64,000 nt of DNA from Butyrivibrio sp. Su6 (GTDB lineage: Bacteria > Bacillota > Clostridia > Lachnospirales > Lachnospiraceae), in contig NZ_FNUR01000011.1 in the NCBI RefSeq assembly GCF_900108105.1, forward strand, positions 1 through 64,000, read 5' to 3'. The notes beneath the pieces are model-generated. The model was not told the DNA's origin and searched no databases. It worked only from the letters and a program-made list of their open reading frames with translations. Both the position numbers and the translations under genes were made by a program. Shown here one piece after another: positions 1 through 9,682 of the stretch; within the stretch, counting starts at the first letter, position 1; each line of letters opens with the position of its first letter.

Positions 1-120
1 ATGTCTAGTGATACAGTGGAACTGTTGTTGATAGGTAACGTCACGCCAATCCGAGAAGGCCGCACATATCCAAGAAAAAAGCATACCAAACGTGTAGTTC
101 CACTAAGTTATAGAGCATAA
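1..120 (+). CDS. C-terminal fragment of an unrecognised protein, running in from the left edge
   Basis: An open frame runs from base 1 to a TAA at 118-120 and encodes up to 39 residues that are very basic near the end (the motif PRKKHTKRVV is followed by PLSYRA). The ATG at base 1 need not be the real start, because the frame is open at the window edge. A strong hairpin with a T-rich tail follows 15 bases after the stop, as expected for the end of a transcribed gene. The basic tail could belong to a transposase or other nucleic-acid-binding protein, but I do not recognise the family. Confidence 0.35.
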   Translation: MSSDTVELLLIGNVTPIREGRTYPRKKHTKRVVPLSYRA

Positions 121-134
121 ATTTCTCCAAGAAT

Positions 135-190
135 AAATGGCACGGAAGAAGCAGGAGCAATCCTGCTTTCTTGGCGTGCCATTTGTTTTG
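135..190 (+). terminator. Intrinsic terminator-like hairpin after the left-edge fragment
   Basis: The arms AAATGGCACG (135-144) and CGTGCCATTT (175-184) are perfect reverse complements. They enclose a second paired segment (GCAGGA against TCCTGC) with a 4-base loop. A T-rich stretch follows on the plus strand. The fit is best for ending transcription of the frame that stops at 120. The rest of 190-297 shows no gene. Confidence 0.6.
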
Positions 191-276
191 CAAACAAGAT
201 ATGAAGTTTTCTAAAACGGAGTTTTTATGCCATCCGTTATGTATTAAATGCACTTGAATACCTTAACTAAATGACA

Positions 277-300
277 TTGGGACGTCCCCATGGTCCGTTA
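277..300. repeat. REP-like GGGACG / GGTCC motif at a gene 3' end
   Basis: The short palindrome GGGACGTCCC is followed by ATGGTCCGTTA and overlaps the stop codon of the GNAT gene at 298. It shares the GGGACG and GGTCC cores with the fuller inverted repeat at 34799-34882, which also overlaps a stop codon. It resembles half of a clostridial REP-type element; the similarity is partial. Confidence 0.3.
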
Positions 301-864
301 TTCGTTTCCTCCTGTCTCAAATATGTTCGCCATGATGATCTCGTCTCTGTAGGTTCCGTCCTTTAGCTTGAAAGCTCTTGGATTCATCCCGTATTCCTTG
401 AATCCCATCTTCTTGTACATATGCCTGGCTCTGTCATTGTCAGAGAAAACTCCCAGCTCTACCTGCTCAAAGCCATTTGCTTTCGCCTGCTCAAGCGCGG
501 TCTTCATCATAAAGCTCCCAAGTCCCATTCCTGTGTACATCAGGCGAATAGACATTCCAAGATATGCGCGGTGAAGATATTTTACATGTGGCCTAATGAG
601 CGTTATTCCCAAATCTCCAATCAACTCATCGCCGAGATAAGCGCTTACCATGAAGTCTCTGTCACTTTCTGCAATACTTCCAAGTATCTCTTTGATTCTC
701 TCAAGATTGAATGGACCATCTTCAGGTTCCCTCGCCATAAAATGCGTCTCAGCTGAAACTGCCTCCCTGTGAAGTTTTACCTTCATTGCATCCTCAGGAC
801 CTGCACTCTTTATAGTTACCTCTCGTCCATCAGGTAAAAGAAATTTCTGCTCTTTTATTCTCAT
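298..864 (-). CDS. GNAT-family N-acetyltransferase
   Basis: Predicted acetyl-CoA-dependent N-acetyltransferase of 188 residues, cytoplasmic, substrate unknown. The acetyl-CoA-binding motif A is visible as YTGMGLGSFMMK, about two thirds in, and is followed by the usual C-terminal segment with NDRARHMYKKMGF. I start at ATG 864 because GGAGG lies 5 bases upstream; a further in-frame ATG at 876 would overlap that ribosome site. A hairpin terminator (895-935) lies just upstream and separates it from the small ORF at 964-1077. The family is clear; the substrate cannot be read from sequence. Confidence 0.85.
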   Translation of the reverse strand: MRIKEQKFLLPDGREVTIKSAGPEDAMKVKLHREAVSAETHFMAREPEDGPFNLERIKEILGSIAESDRDFMVSAYLGDELIGDLGITLIRPHVKYLHRAYLGMSIRLMYTGMGLGSFMMKTALEQAKANGFEQVELGVFSDNDRARHMYKKMGFKEYGMNPRAFKLKDGTYRDEIIMANIFETGGNE

Positions 865-894
865 AGCCACCTCCATAAGTTTTTATATTTTTTG

Positions 895-935
895 AAATAA
901 AATAAGCCCCATCAAACTATCGCTTGATGAGGCCC
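895..935 (-). terminator. Intrinsic terminator downstream of the small ORF
   Basis: On the minus strand GCCTCATCAA (933-924) pairs with TTGATGGGGC (915-906), with one G-T wobble, and is followed by TTATTTTATTT. It lies between the small ORF (964-1077) and the GNAT start at 864, so it closes the transcript from the promoter at 1111-1139. Confidence 0.7.
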
Positions 936-963
936 TGCATACTATTTTGGTTTTAAGCATTAT

Positions 964-1077
964 CTATGCCTTACAAATAATCTTATCCTCATCACACATA
1001 TCAAAAACAGACCCCTGAATCACATTCACGGATGTCAAATTGACTATATTCATTGTGACGAGATTAAGTCTTATCAT
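964..1077 (-). CDS. Small ORF, 37 residues, own promoter and terminator
   Basis: A 38-codon frame starts at ATG 1077 and ends with TAG at 966-964. It begins MIRLNLVTMNIVNL and ends DEDKIICKA: the first half alternates hydrophobic and polar residues, and an acidic patch precedes two cysteines. It sits about 27 bases after the predicted start site of a TTGACA-N17-TATACT promoter and is followed by a clear terminator. A purine-rich AGAAAGAG lies just upstream as a possible weak ribosome site. No family is recognised. The alternative is a short non-coding RNA from the same promoter, in which case the frame is accidental. Confidence 0.45.
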   Translation of the reverse strand: MIRLNLVTMNIVNLTSVNVIQGSVFDMCDEDKIICKA

Positions 1078-1110
1078 ATTGTTTCTCTTTCTGAAAAATT
1101 ATTAGTTGTT

Positions 1111-1139
1111 AGTATAATTGACAGAAAACTTAATGTCAA
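1111..1139 (-). promoter_or_regulatory. Consensus sigma-70 promoter for the small ORF
   Basis: On the minus strand the -35 box is TTGACA (1139-1134) and the -10 box is TATACT (1116-1111), with exactly 17 bases between them. This is the best promoter match I found in the window. The -35 box and an inner TGTCAA form a 6-bp inverted repeat 10 bases apart, which could be an operator. Confidence 0.7.
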
Positions 1140-1158
1140 CCGTTTTGTTGTTATGAAA

Positions 1159-2025
1159 TTATTTTGATGTTATCGTCTTACCGTCAATCAATGGATACAA
1201 CCAGTCATTAAGCTCACGGAATCTATAACCGGTTGATTCAGCCTTTTTGGTATTAAAACTTAGTGTATCTTCAAGACCATTATATGGGGCATCATCCCCC
1301 TGACTACTTATCACAGCGCTTTTGCCGAGACGTTTCTCTATATGCTCAATGATATCTGAAATCTTAACGGTTTCTTTTGAGCAACCGTTTACCGGGCCTG
1401 ATACAAAATGATCCGCCAGATATGCAATGAAATCACCGGCATCTTGTTCATATATGAATGCCATATCCTTATCAAGGTCATCAACATTCATCGGCTTTTG
1501 ATTTCTTATGTGCTCTATATAGAAATCCAATCTTCCGGTGTAATCATTCTCACCCATAACAATCGGATATCTGACAAAAGAAATATTGGCAGGGTCCATA
1601 TACTCAAATACTGCTCTTTCTGCCTGCCTCTTTGACTCTCCATAGTTCTGTATTCTGTCTATCCAATGAAGTTCATATTCTTCAGCTTTATATTCATCTT
1701 CCACAATCTCAGCGTGATCTTTAAAATAAACAGAGCATGTAGACATCTGTATGTATCTGTCACAGCTTACGTTTTCCAAAAGCGCCTTTACATCATTGGA
1801 ACTGTAGGCAATTTTATCTATTATCAAATCAAAATATTGTCCATCCAAAGCGGCTTTGACGCTTGCCCCATCCGTCCTATCCATTGCAACATAGTCTACG
1901 GAACCTTCAAAAATCGGTTTTGAATTACCTCTTGTTGCAATCGTGATATCATGGCCGTTTTTGAGCAATGTATTGACCATAGGTATACCAAAATATCTCG
2001 TTCCACCAACAACAAGTATTCTCAT
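1159..2025 (-). CDS. NAD-dependent epimerase/dehydratase-like protein (extended SDR)
   Basis: A 288-residue Rossmann-fold protein of the extended short-chain dehydrogenase/reductase type. The N-terminus MRILVVGGTRYFG is a nucleotide-binding loop of the GGTxxxG kind, and YGESK supplies the expected YxxxK catalytic pair around residue 125-130. Such proteins act on nucleotide sugars or related substrates, but the substrate is not evident. An upstream in-frame ATG at 2070 would add 15 residues; I prefer 2025 because GGAG sits 8 bases before it and the protein then starts at the first beta strand. It follows the atp operon terminator, so it is probably transcribed alone. Confidence 0.8.
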   Translation of the reverse strand: MRILVVGGTRYFGIPMVNTLLKNGHDITIATRGNSKPIFEGSVDYVAMDRTDGASVKAALDGQYFDLIIDKIAYSSNDVKALLENVSCDRYIQMSTCSVYFKDHAEIVEDEYKAEEYELHWIDRIQNYGESKRQAERAVFEYMDPANISFVRYPIVMGENDYTGRLDFYIEHIRNQKPMNVDDLDKDMAFIYEQDAGDFIAYLADHFVSGPVNGCSKETVKISDIIEHIEKRLGKSAVISSQGDDAPYNGLEDTLSFNTKKAESTGYRFRELNDWLYPLIDGKTITSK

Positions 2026-2106
2026 ATCATTCTCCTTCAGCATTTGCTTATATAATGTGATATTTATCATATATTCTGAAGAAACTCCACATTAGCATAA
2101 AAACTT

Positions 2107-2140
2107 AAAAGCCGCCAGAAGCAAAGCTCTGACGGCTTTA
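2107..2140 (-). terminator. Terminator of the atp operon
   Basis: On the minus strand AAAGCCGTCAGA pairs with TCTGGCGGCTTT across an 8-base loop, with one mismatch, and ends in TTTT. It begins about 5 bases after the atpC stop. Confidence 0.8.
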
Positions 2141-2144
2141 GATA

Positions 2145-2567
2145 TTAATTATATTTACTTTCCTGTCCGGAGGAACCGATTCTTACGAGAGCTCTGTAGA
2201 GCTTGGCTTCTGCACGGATACGTGTTTCTTTATCAAGCTGCTGGTTCTTAAGAGCTTCTTCAGCTTTTGCCTTGGCAGCTTTAGCACGATCAACATCGAT
2301 GTCTTCGCTCCACTCCCACGTAGTAGGAAGAACTCTGACTTCTCCGTTCATAACCGAAAGCATTCCACCGATACAGGCAGCCTTTCTTTCCTGGCCGTCG
2401 TCCATGGTCACTTTGGCAGTTCCCATACCAATAGCAGTACAGTAGTTGGTGTGGCGAGCAAGAATCTCCACATCACCATCTATTGTACGGAGCAGTATTT
2501 TCTGAACTTCACCTTCAAATTCCAGACCATCCAGGGACACAACCTGTAAATGATAAGAAGTGGACAT
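2145..2567 (-). CDS. atpC: ATP synthase epsilon subunit
   Basis: The epsilon subunit of the F1 central stalk, 140 residues, normal length. The N-terminal beta sandwich is recognisable from LQVVSLDGLEFEG and ILARHTNYCTAIG, followed by the C-terminal helical hairpin rich in Ala, Lys and Glu (DRAKAAKAKAEEAL). It couples rotation and can inhibit ATP hydrolysis. It is the last gene of the operon, 17 bases after atpD, with AAAGGAG before the ATG and a terminator after the stop. Confidence 0.95.
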   Translation of the reverse strand: MSTSYHLQVVSLDGLEFEGEVQKILLRTIDGDVEILARHTNYCTAIGMGTAKVTMDDGQERKAACIGGMLSVMNGEVRVLPTTWEWSEDIDVDRAKAAKAKAEEALKNQQLDKETRIRAEAKLYRALVRIGSSGQESKYN

Positions 2568-2584
2568 AGGTTACTCCTTTGCTA

Positions 2585-4003
<1,419 letters not shown>

Positions 4004-4030
4004 TTAGTTAATTCCAGAATCTGCGGAAGT

Positions 4031-4891
4031 TCAGCTTTCTGCTCCAGCAACAATCTCAGTAATCTCCTGAGTAATGCTTGCCTGACGGGCTCTGTTATAG
4101 TAGAGACTCAAGTTATCGATCATTTCTTCTGCATTATCTGTTGCTGCTTCCATAGCTGTTCTACGAGCAGCAAGCTCAGATGCATAAGAAATATTGATAC
4201 TTGAATATAATATTCCTGCCAGATACTCTGGAACAATCTCATTGAACACTGTCTCACTGTCAGGTTCATATAGTATCAGGTCTTTTGCCTTTCCATCTTT
4301 TTCCAGGTTTTCAGATTTCAAATCTGAAAGAGGAAGAAGCGATGTGGATGTAGGTACCTGAGACAGCATGGACACGAAGTTTGTGTAGCACAGGAAAACG
4401 TGTCCGAAGCCATCGCCACCATATGATCCGCAGATAAGCTTTGCTACCTGGAAACAGTCTGAAATGTTTACCTTGGCAACTTCGGCGTATTCCTCTGTGA
4501 GGATAGGCACATTTCTATGCTTAAAGAACTCCACAGATTTTTTACCGATAGGGAGAACTGTTACATTGTTCTTGTCCTTGATCTCCGCTTCCACAAACTT
4601 AAACAGGTTTGAGTTGTATCCGCCTGCAAGACCTCTGTCTCCGGCAATTACAACGTACAGCCATCTGTCATTTTCACCGCTCTTGGTGTAAATCGAACGG
4701 AAATCATTGTTTCCGTTGGCAATATCTGTAAGTGTGGCAAGAATTGTCTCAAGATAAGGCTTCGAATTATCAGCTCTCTCTTTAGCTTTACGAAGCTTTG
4801 AAGCTGCAACCAGCTGCATTGCTTTCGTTATCTGCATTGTGCTCTGGACGCTTTTTATTCGGAGTTTAACAGCTTTCATTGATCCAGCCAT
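4031..4891 (-). CDS. atpG: ATP synthase gamma subunit
   Basis: The rotating shaft of F1, 286 residues. The N-terminal coiled coil (KLRIKSVQSTMQITKAMQLV) and the C-terminal coiled coil (AARRTAMEAATDNAEEMID) are both present, and the central Rossmann-like domain has the typical DRGLAGGYNSN. GGAGG precedes the ATG. It sits 16 bases after atpA. Confidence 0.97.
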   Translation of the reverse strand: MAGSMKAVKLRIKSVQSTMQITKAMQLVAASKLRKAKERADNSKPYLETILATLTDIANGNNDFRSIYTKSGENDRWLYVVIAGDRGLAGGYNSNLFKFVEAEIKDKNNVTVLPIGKKSVEFFKHRNVPILTEEYAEVAKVNISDCFQVAKLICGSYGGDGFGHVFLCYTNFVSMLSQVPTSTSLLPLSDLKSENLEKDGKAKDLILYEPDSETVFNEIVPEYLAGILYSSINISYASELAARRTAMEAATDNAEEMIDNLSLYYNRARQASITQEITEIVAGAES

Positions 4892-4907
4892 TTAGTTTTC
4901 CTCCTGA

Positions 4908-6428
4908 TTATTTTCTCTTTAAAAAGTTTTCAGTATAAGCGTTCAGTGTCTCTTTAAGCTTTGCTTCTGTTTCAGTCTCAAGCTTTCCTGTCTCACGGAT
5001 CTCGCGCATAGCTGCGATTCCGGTAGGATTGCTATCAAGGAATTCATAAAGTCCGGCTTCATATTCTGCAACATCAGAAGCAGCAACCTTGATAAGGATA
5101 TTGTTGATAACGGCGTAAAGAATAGCTACCTGTTTTTCTACAGGAACCGGCTGATTCTTGTCCTGCTTAAGAACTTCAACGATACGTTCACCTTGTGCAA
5201 GACGTGCCTTTGTATCCTCATCCAGATCTGAACCGAACTGAGCGAAACTCTGAAGTTCACGATACTGTGAATATACAAGTTTAAGTGTACCGGCAACCTT
5301 CTTCATAGCCTTGATCTGAGCATTACCACCAACTCGGGATACTGAAATACCAGGGTTAACGGCTGGCATGATTCCTGAGTGGAAAAGCTCTGTCTCAAGG
5401 AATATCTGTCCATCAGTGATGGAGATAACGTTTGTAGGAATGTATGCTGATACATCACCTGCCTGTGTCTCAATGATAGGAAGGGCTGTAAGTGAACCTC
5501 CTCCATTTTCTTCTGAGAGTTTGGCAGCTCTTTCAAGAAGTCTTGAATGCAGATAGAAAACGTCTCCAGGATAAGCTTCACGTCCCGGTGGTCTTCTGAT
5601 CAGCAAGGAGAGTGCACGGTAAGCTACGGCATGCTTGGACAAGTCGTCGTAGATACAAAGTACATGCTTTCCTTTATACATGAAGTACTCACCCATAGCA
5701 CAGCCTGTGTATGGTGAAATGTACTGCAGTGGGCTTGGTTCTGAAGCTGTAGCTGCTACAACGATTGTGTAGTCCATAGCTCCGCCCTTTTTAAGGTCTT
5801 CAACAAGAGCTGTTACTGTTGAACGTTTCTGTCCGATAGCAACATAAATACAAATAACATCCTTGCCCTTCTGGTTAAGGATTGTATCTATAGCAATTGT
5901 TGTCTTACCTGTCTGTCTATCGCCAATGATAAGCTCACGCTGACCTCTACCGATAGGGATCATTGAGTCGATAGCCTTGATACCAGTCTGGAGAGGCTCC
6001 TTAACCGGCTGTCTGGCAATAATACCAGGAGCTGGTGATTCAACTGGTCTATACTCTGTTGTTTCGATTGGGCCTGCTCCGTCGATTGGCTGACCAATGG
6101 CGTTAACAACACGTCCAATCATTTTTTCTCCTACAGGAACAGATACGACTCTTCCTGTACGCTTAACGGTTTGTCCTTCGCTGATTCCTACATCCTCGCC
6201 GAACAAAACCGCAGATACTACTGTTTCCTCGAGGTTCTGAGCCATTCCGAATGTACCATTCTCAAACTCCAAAAGCTCACCGGACATACAGTTCAAAAGT
6301 CCGCTTACACGTGCGATACCATCACCAACTGTAAGAACTGTACCAGTCTCATTCTGGATAATTGCATTCTGATAATTCTTTATCTGGCTTCGAATGACCT
6401 CGGATATTTTTTCTGGTTTTAGTTCCAT
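4908..6428 (-). CDS. atpA: ATP synthase alpha subunit
   Basis: The non-catalytic nucleotide-binding F1 subunit, 506 residues. The P-loop GDRQTGKT is near residue 170. The signature [17 protein letters not shown] and the conserved arginine region are intact. GGAGG lies just before the ATG. The gene order atpH-atpA-atpG is canonical. Confidence 0.98.
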   Translation of the reverse strand: MELKPEKISEVIRSQIKNYQNAIIQNETGTVLTVGDGIARVSGLLNCMSGELLEFENGTFGMAQNLEETVVSAVLFGEDVGISEGQTVKRTGRVVSVPVGEKMIGRVVNAIGQPIDGAGPIETTEYRPVESPAPGIIARQPVKEPLQTGIKAIDSMIPIGRGQRELIIGDRQTGKTTIAIDTILNQKGKDVICIYVAIGQKRSTVTALVEDLKKGGAMDYTIVVAATASEPSPLQYISPYTGCAMGEYFMYKGKHVLCIYDDLSKHAVAYRALSLLIRRPPGREAYPGDVFYLHSRLLERAAKLSEENGGGSLTALPIIETQAGDVSAYIPTNVISITDGQIFLETELFHSGIMPAVNPGISVSRVGGNAQIKAMKKVAGTLKLVYSQYRELQSFAQFGSDLDEDTKARLAQGERIVEVLKQDKNQPVPVEKQVAILYAVINNILIKVAASDVAEYEAGLYEFLDSNPTGIAAMREIRETGKLETETEAKLKETLNAYTENFLKRK

Positions 6429-6448
6429 ATCATCCTCCGATATATTTT

Positions 6449-6988
6449 TTAGATGACTGTCTCATCGACTCTTCTGCGAAGCTCGGATAACCTTCCCTTT
6501 ACTGTTCCGTCAAAGAGCTGTCCCTCAAGATCTACTCTCACGCCGCCAAGAACGCTGCTATCAACCTTCTGTCGTAGCAATACTTTCTTGCCGCTTATGT
6601 TCTCAAGTTTTGCCTTGAGAAGTGAAAGCTGAGAATCATCTAAGGCCACTGCCGTGGTAACAAGGGCATCAGCGATGCCGTGTTCCTCGTTGTAGCATCT
6701 TCTGTATCTCTTTTGACATGCAGAAAACTCTCTTAGGATTCCCTTCTCAATGAGAATCTTGATGAAGTTTAAAAGGTACTCCTGGCAACCATCACCAAGT
6801 GCCTGGTCAACCAGCTGAAGCCTTTCCTTCTTTGGGACTGAGGGTTCCGAGAGGAGTGTTACATAATCCGGATTCTCTTTGAAGATTCCGTTTATTACCT
6901 CCATTTCGCCCAATATTTCATCCGATAGGTTTGATTCCGCTGCCAGATCATATAGGCTCTGCCCATAAAGATCTCCAGCTTTACTCAT
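6449..6988 (-). CDS. atpH: ATP synthase delta subunit
   Basis: The peripheral-stalk delta (OSCP-like) subunit, 179 residues, joining the b stalk to the top of F1. It has the usual N-terminal helical domain ([14 protein letters not shown]) and the C-terminal [21 protein letters not shown] motif. AAGGAG precedes the start. A small hairpin (GCCC with GGGC, AGCA with TGCT, about 7002-7030) occupies the 54-base gap before it; it may adjust mRNA stability between atpF and atpH, but that is only a guess. Confidence 0.95.
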   Translation of the reverse strand: MSKAGDLYGQSLYDLAAESNLSDEILGEMEVINGIFKENPDYVTLLSEPSVPKKERLQLVDQALGDGCQEYLLNFIKILIEKGILREFSACQKRYRRCYNEEHGIADALVTTAVALDDSQLSLLKAKLENISGKKVLLRQKVDSSVLGGVRVDLEGQLFDGTVKGRLSELRRRVDETVI

Positions 6989-7042
6989 AGTTTCTCCTTA
7001 TTACGCCCTCAGCAGCAAGTGCTTTCGGGCTGTTTTATTCCT

Positions 7043-7573
7043 TTATGCTCCAACTTGATTGATGAACTCATCAATAAGTTTCTTATGATCGGCTTCGTTG
7101 ATCTCTTTTTCAACAACCTTGCCTGCAATATCCATTGCAAGTGAGCCAATCTCGTCTTTGGCCTCGTTGACCGCCTTTTTCCTTTCCTGCTCAATATCAG
7201 CAGCCGCCCTGGCTTTGATGCCTGCTGCCTCTTCCTGTGCCTCTTTTACAAGGGCATCAGCTTTGCTCTGCGCCTCTTTCTGTGCGTCAGAAACAATCTT
7301 TGCAGCCTCAGCATGAGCACTGGTCAGGCTATCTTCGTATTGATCTTTAAGAGAATCGGCTTCTTCCTTGGCCTCTCTAGCTTCCCTGATCGTCTTATCA
7401 GCAAGATTTTTTCTCTTTTCAAGAATGTCATTGATAGGCTTGAAAAGAAACTTCTTTATCAGGAACATCTGAATGAACAAGTTGATTATCGTTGCGATAA
7501 ATGTCCAGGGAACCAATGTAACCAGCTCCTGCGTGTTTTCCGCAGAAAGCATCATTAGAGCCTGTAATTGCAT
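7043..7573 (-). CDS. atpF: ATP synthase b subunit
   Basis: The membrane-anchored peripheral stalk, 176 residues. One hydrophobic segment (about residues 20-42, LVPWTFIATIINLFIQMFL) is followed by a long charged coiled coil rich in Glu, Ala and Lys. It holds F1 still against the a subunit. AAAAGGAG lies before the ATG; the gene follows atpE by 28 bases. Confidence 0.95.
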   Translation of the reverse strand: MQLQALMMLSAENTQELVTLVPWTFIATIINLFIQMFLIKKFLFKPINDILEKRKNLADKTIREAREAKEEADSLKDQYEDSLTSAHAEAAKIVSDAQKEAQSKADALVKEAQEEAAGIKARAAADIEQERKKAVNEAKDEIGSLAMDIAGKVVEKEINEADHKKLIDEFINQVGA

Positions 7574-7601
7574 ATATATTCTCCTTTTAAAAAATTAGAG
7601 A

Positions 7602-7895
<294 letters not shown>

Positions 7896-7950
7896 CTAAA
7901 ATATGGTTTTTAGTTTAATAAATGATTCAATATTTAGTTTTAAATTTTGC

Positions 7951-8721
7951 TTAGCCTTCTTCTGCCGCATTGGCGATGTACATGACGGTCAGCATACAGA
8001 AGATAAATGCCTGCATGCATCCTGAGAACCAATCAAAATATACGCCTGTAATTGCCGGAATACCTACGCTAAGAATTGGAATGTTGGATAAGAAATTGCC
8101 AACAACTCCGGGAATGAGTCCGAACAATGCTGCGGACGCAAGACCCAAAGCCCAATAGATAAGTCCGTCGATTACTACGCCTGAAAGGATATTTCCAAAG
8201 TGACGGCAAGCCATACTAACCGGTGTAGCAAGCTCTGACAAAATATTAAATGGTGTCATAACTGCTATAGGTGTTGTGAATCCCTTTAAGTATCCGCCAA
8301 CTCCATTGGTCTTGATCTTAGTAGCTGTGATCATGATGAAAACAACTACAGCCCAACCGGCTTCTGTCGATAAGTCTGCTGTAGGACTACGAAGCCCCAC
8401 AAGGCTGATAAGATTTGATATTACACTTGTGGCAAAAAGAGCTGACACAAATGGTATCAATTTATCGAACTTATTGCCTCCAGTATTGTTACGGACAAAA
8501 TTATTGCCCATTTCCACAAGCATTTCTGCAAATGCCTGTCGTTTGGAAATATTCTCAATGCGTAGGTCTCTTGTGAGGAAGATACACAATCCTGTGATAA
8601 TTATCATTACAAGCCAACTGACGATCAGCGTCTCTGTAATATTGAAGTCACCAAGAATCGGAATTCCTGTGTGGATCGTATAGTATATCTTCGGTCCAAC
8701 GACTGAGAAATCATTACTCAT
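7951..8721 (-). CDS. atpB: ATP synthase a subunit
   Basis: The stator membrane subunit forming the ion half-channels beside the c ring, 256 residues with about six hydrophobic segments. The essential arginine is R173 in CRHFGNILSG, matching the canonical RLFGN segment with His in place of Leu. The gene lies between atpI and atpE; GGAGG and GAAGG lie upstream of the start. Confidence 0.95.
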   Translation of the reverse strand: MSNDFSVVGPKIYYTIHTGIPILGDFNITETLIVSWLVMIIITGLCIFLTRDLRIENISKRQAFAEMLVEMGNNFVRNNTGGNKFDKLIPFVSALFATSVISNLISLVGLRSPTADLSTEAGWAVVVFIMITATKIKTNGVGGYLKGFTTPIAVMTPFNILSELATPVSMACRHFGNILSGVVIDGLIYWALGLASAALFGLIPGVVGNFLSNIPILSVGIPAITGVYFDWFSGCMQAFIFCMLTVMYIANAAEEG

Positions 8722-8731
8722 ATCTTCGCCT

Positions 8732-9142
8732 TCAACCTCCTTTCCCCGCAGACAAGATCCCGCGTAGTTTGATTATGATGCTCGGGATGAAAAGCGGTGC
8801 AATTCCTGACACCAGGTTGAATACCGGCAGAACAATAGCAAGTATCACCCACAGGAACTGGAGCATGGTCCTATATCTATAGCTTACGCTCATAGTCCTT
8901 CTTGCTCTCTCCTCATCCGTTATAGATGCAACTTTTTGCACTGATACAGCCATCCAGAAAAAATTACCGACAGCCACTATAAAGCCGCCTATTCCACCTA
9001 AGATGACCTTTATATCAAATGGTGCCCAGCTTGGAACAACCATGTGCAAAACATAAAACACTACATATATCACAAGAACCCCAACTGCTGTTCCTGCTGC
9101 AATTATCCCCGTTTCTTTCTTTACAGCATCCTGTAATTTCAT
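8732..9142 (-). CDS. atpI: ATP synthase subunit I-like membrane protein
   Basis: A 136-residue protein with four predicted membrane segments, in the usual atpI position upstream of atpB. AtpI-type proteins are thought to help assemble the c ring. The assignment rests on size, topology and position, since sequence conservation in this family is low. AAAGGAAAG precedes the ATG. Confidence 0.75.
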   Translation of the reverse strand: MKLQDAVKKETGIIAAGTAVGVLVIYVVFYVLHMVVPSWAPFDIKVILGGIGGFIVAVGNFFWMAVSVQKVASITDEERARRTMSVSYRYRTMLQFLWVILAIVLPVFNLVSGIAPLFIPSIIIKLRGILSAGKGG

Positions 9143-9172
9143 ACTTTCCTTTGTCTCCTGTCGAATTAAATA

Positions 9173-9451
9173 TCAGAAGTGTTTATTAAAATAGACTTCT
9201 GTACTGGATTTTTCTTTTTTCTTTTTCTCTTCCCTGTGAATCACTGCCAGATAAACTTTATAGGCAGTTGTCATAGATCCTCCCAGGCCCAAAATGAACC
9301 CCGGTATATAAACCCAAGCCCCGACCGAAAGTCTGGTGCATAGAAGATAACAGATGAATAAACACATAAGTAGTGGCATAAGGAGTGATAGGCCAAGTTG
9401 TCCGACCATAGCAAATTGACTTAATATTTCTGACATTCGCTTTGCCTGCAT
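9173..9451 (-). CDS. atpZ: AtpZ/AtpI-family small membrane protein, first gene of the atp operon
   Basis: A 92-residue protein with two hydrophobic helices; the second contains FILGLGGSMTTAYK, which matches the AtpZ pattern of a glycine-rich helix followed by a basic tail (EEKKKKEK). AtpZ is often found with AtpI at the head of atp operons and has been linked to ion transport or c-ring assembly. AAAGGAG lies 11 bases before the chosen ATG at 9451; an internal ATG five codons later is also possible. Confidence 0.7.
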   Translation of the reverse strand: MQAKRMSEILSQFAMVGQLGLSLLMPLLMCLFICYLLCTRLSVGAWVYIPGFILGLGGSMTTAYKVYLAVIHREEKKKKEKSSTEVYFNKHF

Positions 9452-9523
9452 TTGGGGCTTTACTCCTTTCGCTGTTGTCGCAAAATCGTTTATTGAGCAT
9501 AAAATAAACAGTATAACAAGTTA

Positions 9524-9552
9524 ATAATACACTTTTTGCCTATAATTCTCAA
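9524..9552 (-). promoter_or_regulatory. Predicted promoter of the atp operon
   Basis: On the minus strand TTGAGA (9552-9547) and TATTAT (9529-9524) are 17 bases apart. The expected start near 9517 leaves a leader of about 65 bases before atpZ. No other equally good pair was seen in the gap. Confidence 0.5.
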
Positions 9553-9589
9553 CCTTGTTAGACAATTTAGTGTATCTGAAGTTTTTGGC

Positions 9590-9640
9590 ATATAAAAGCC
9601 GGAGACCGCGCAAATTCTATGAATTCAGCGGCTCCGGCCA
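9590..9640 (-). terminator. Terminator of the chemoreceptor gene
   Basis: On the minus strand GCCGGAGCCGC pairs with GCGGTCTCCGGC, with one bulged base, around an AT-rich loop and ends TTTTAT. It separates the chemoreceptor gene from the atp promoter. Confidence 0.8.
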
Positions 9641-9682
9641 CAATATTTATAAATATTTTATCAAAATTTCGGTTATTGTTCT

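Noticed and set aside
41..253. Minus-strand frame of 70 codons
   Set aside because: It reads through the terminator hairpin and opposite the edge fragment, has no ribosome site and encodes no recognisable protein.
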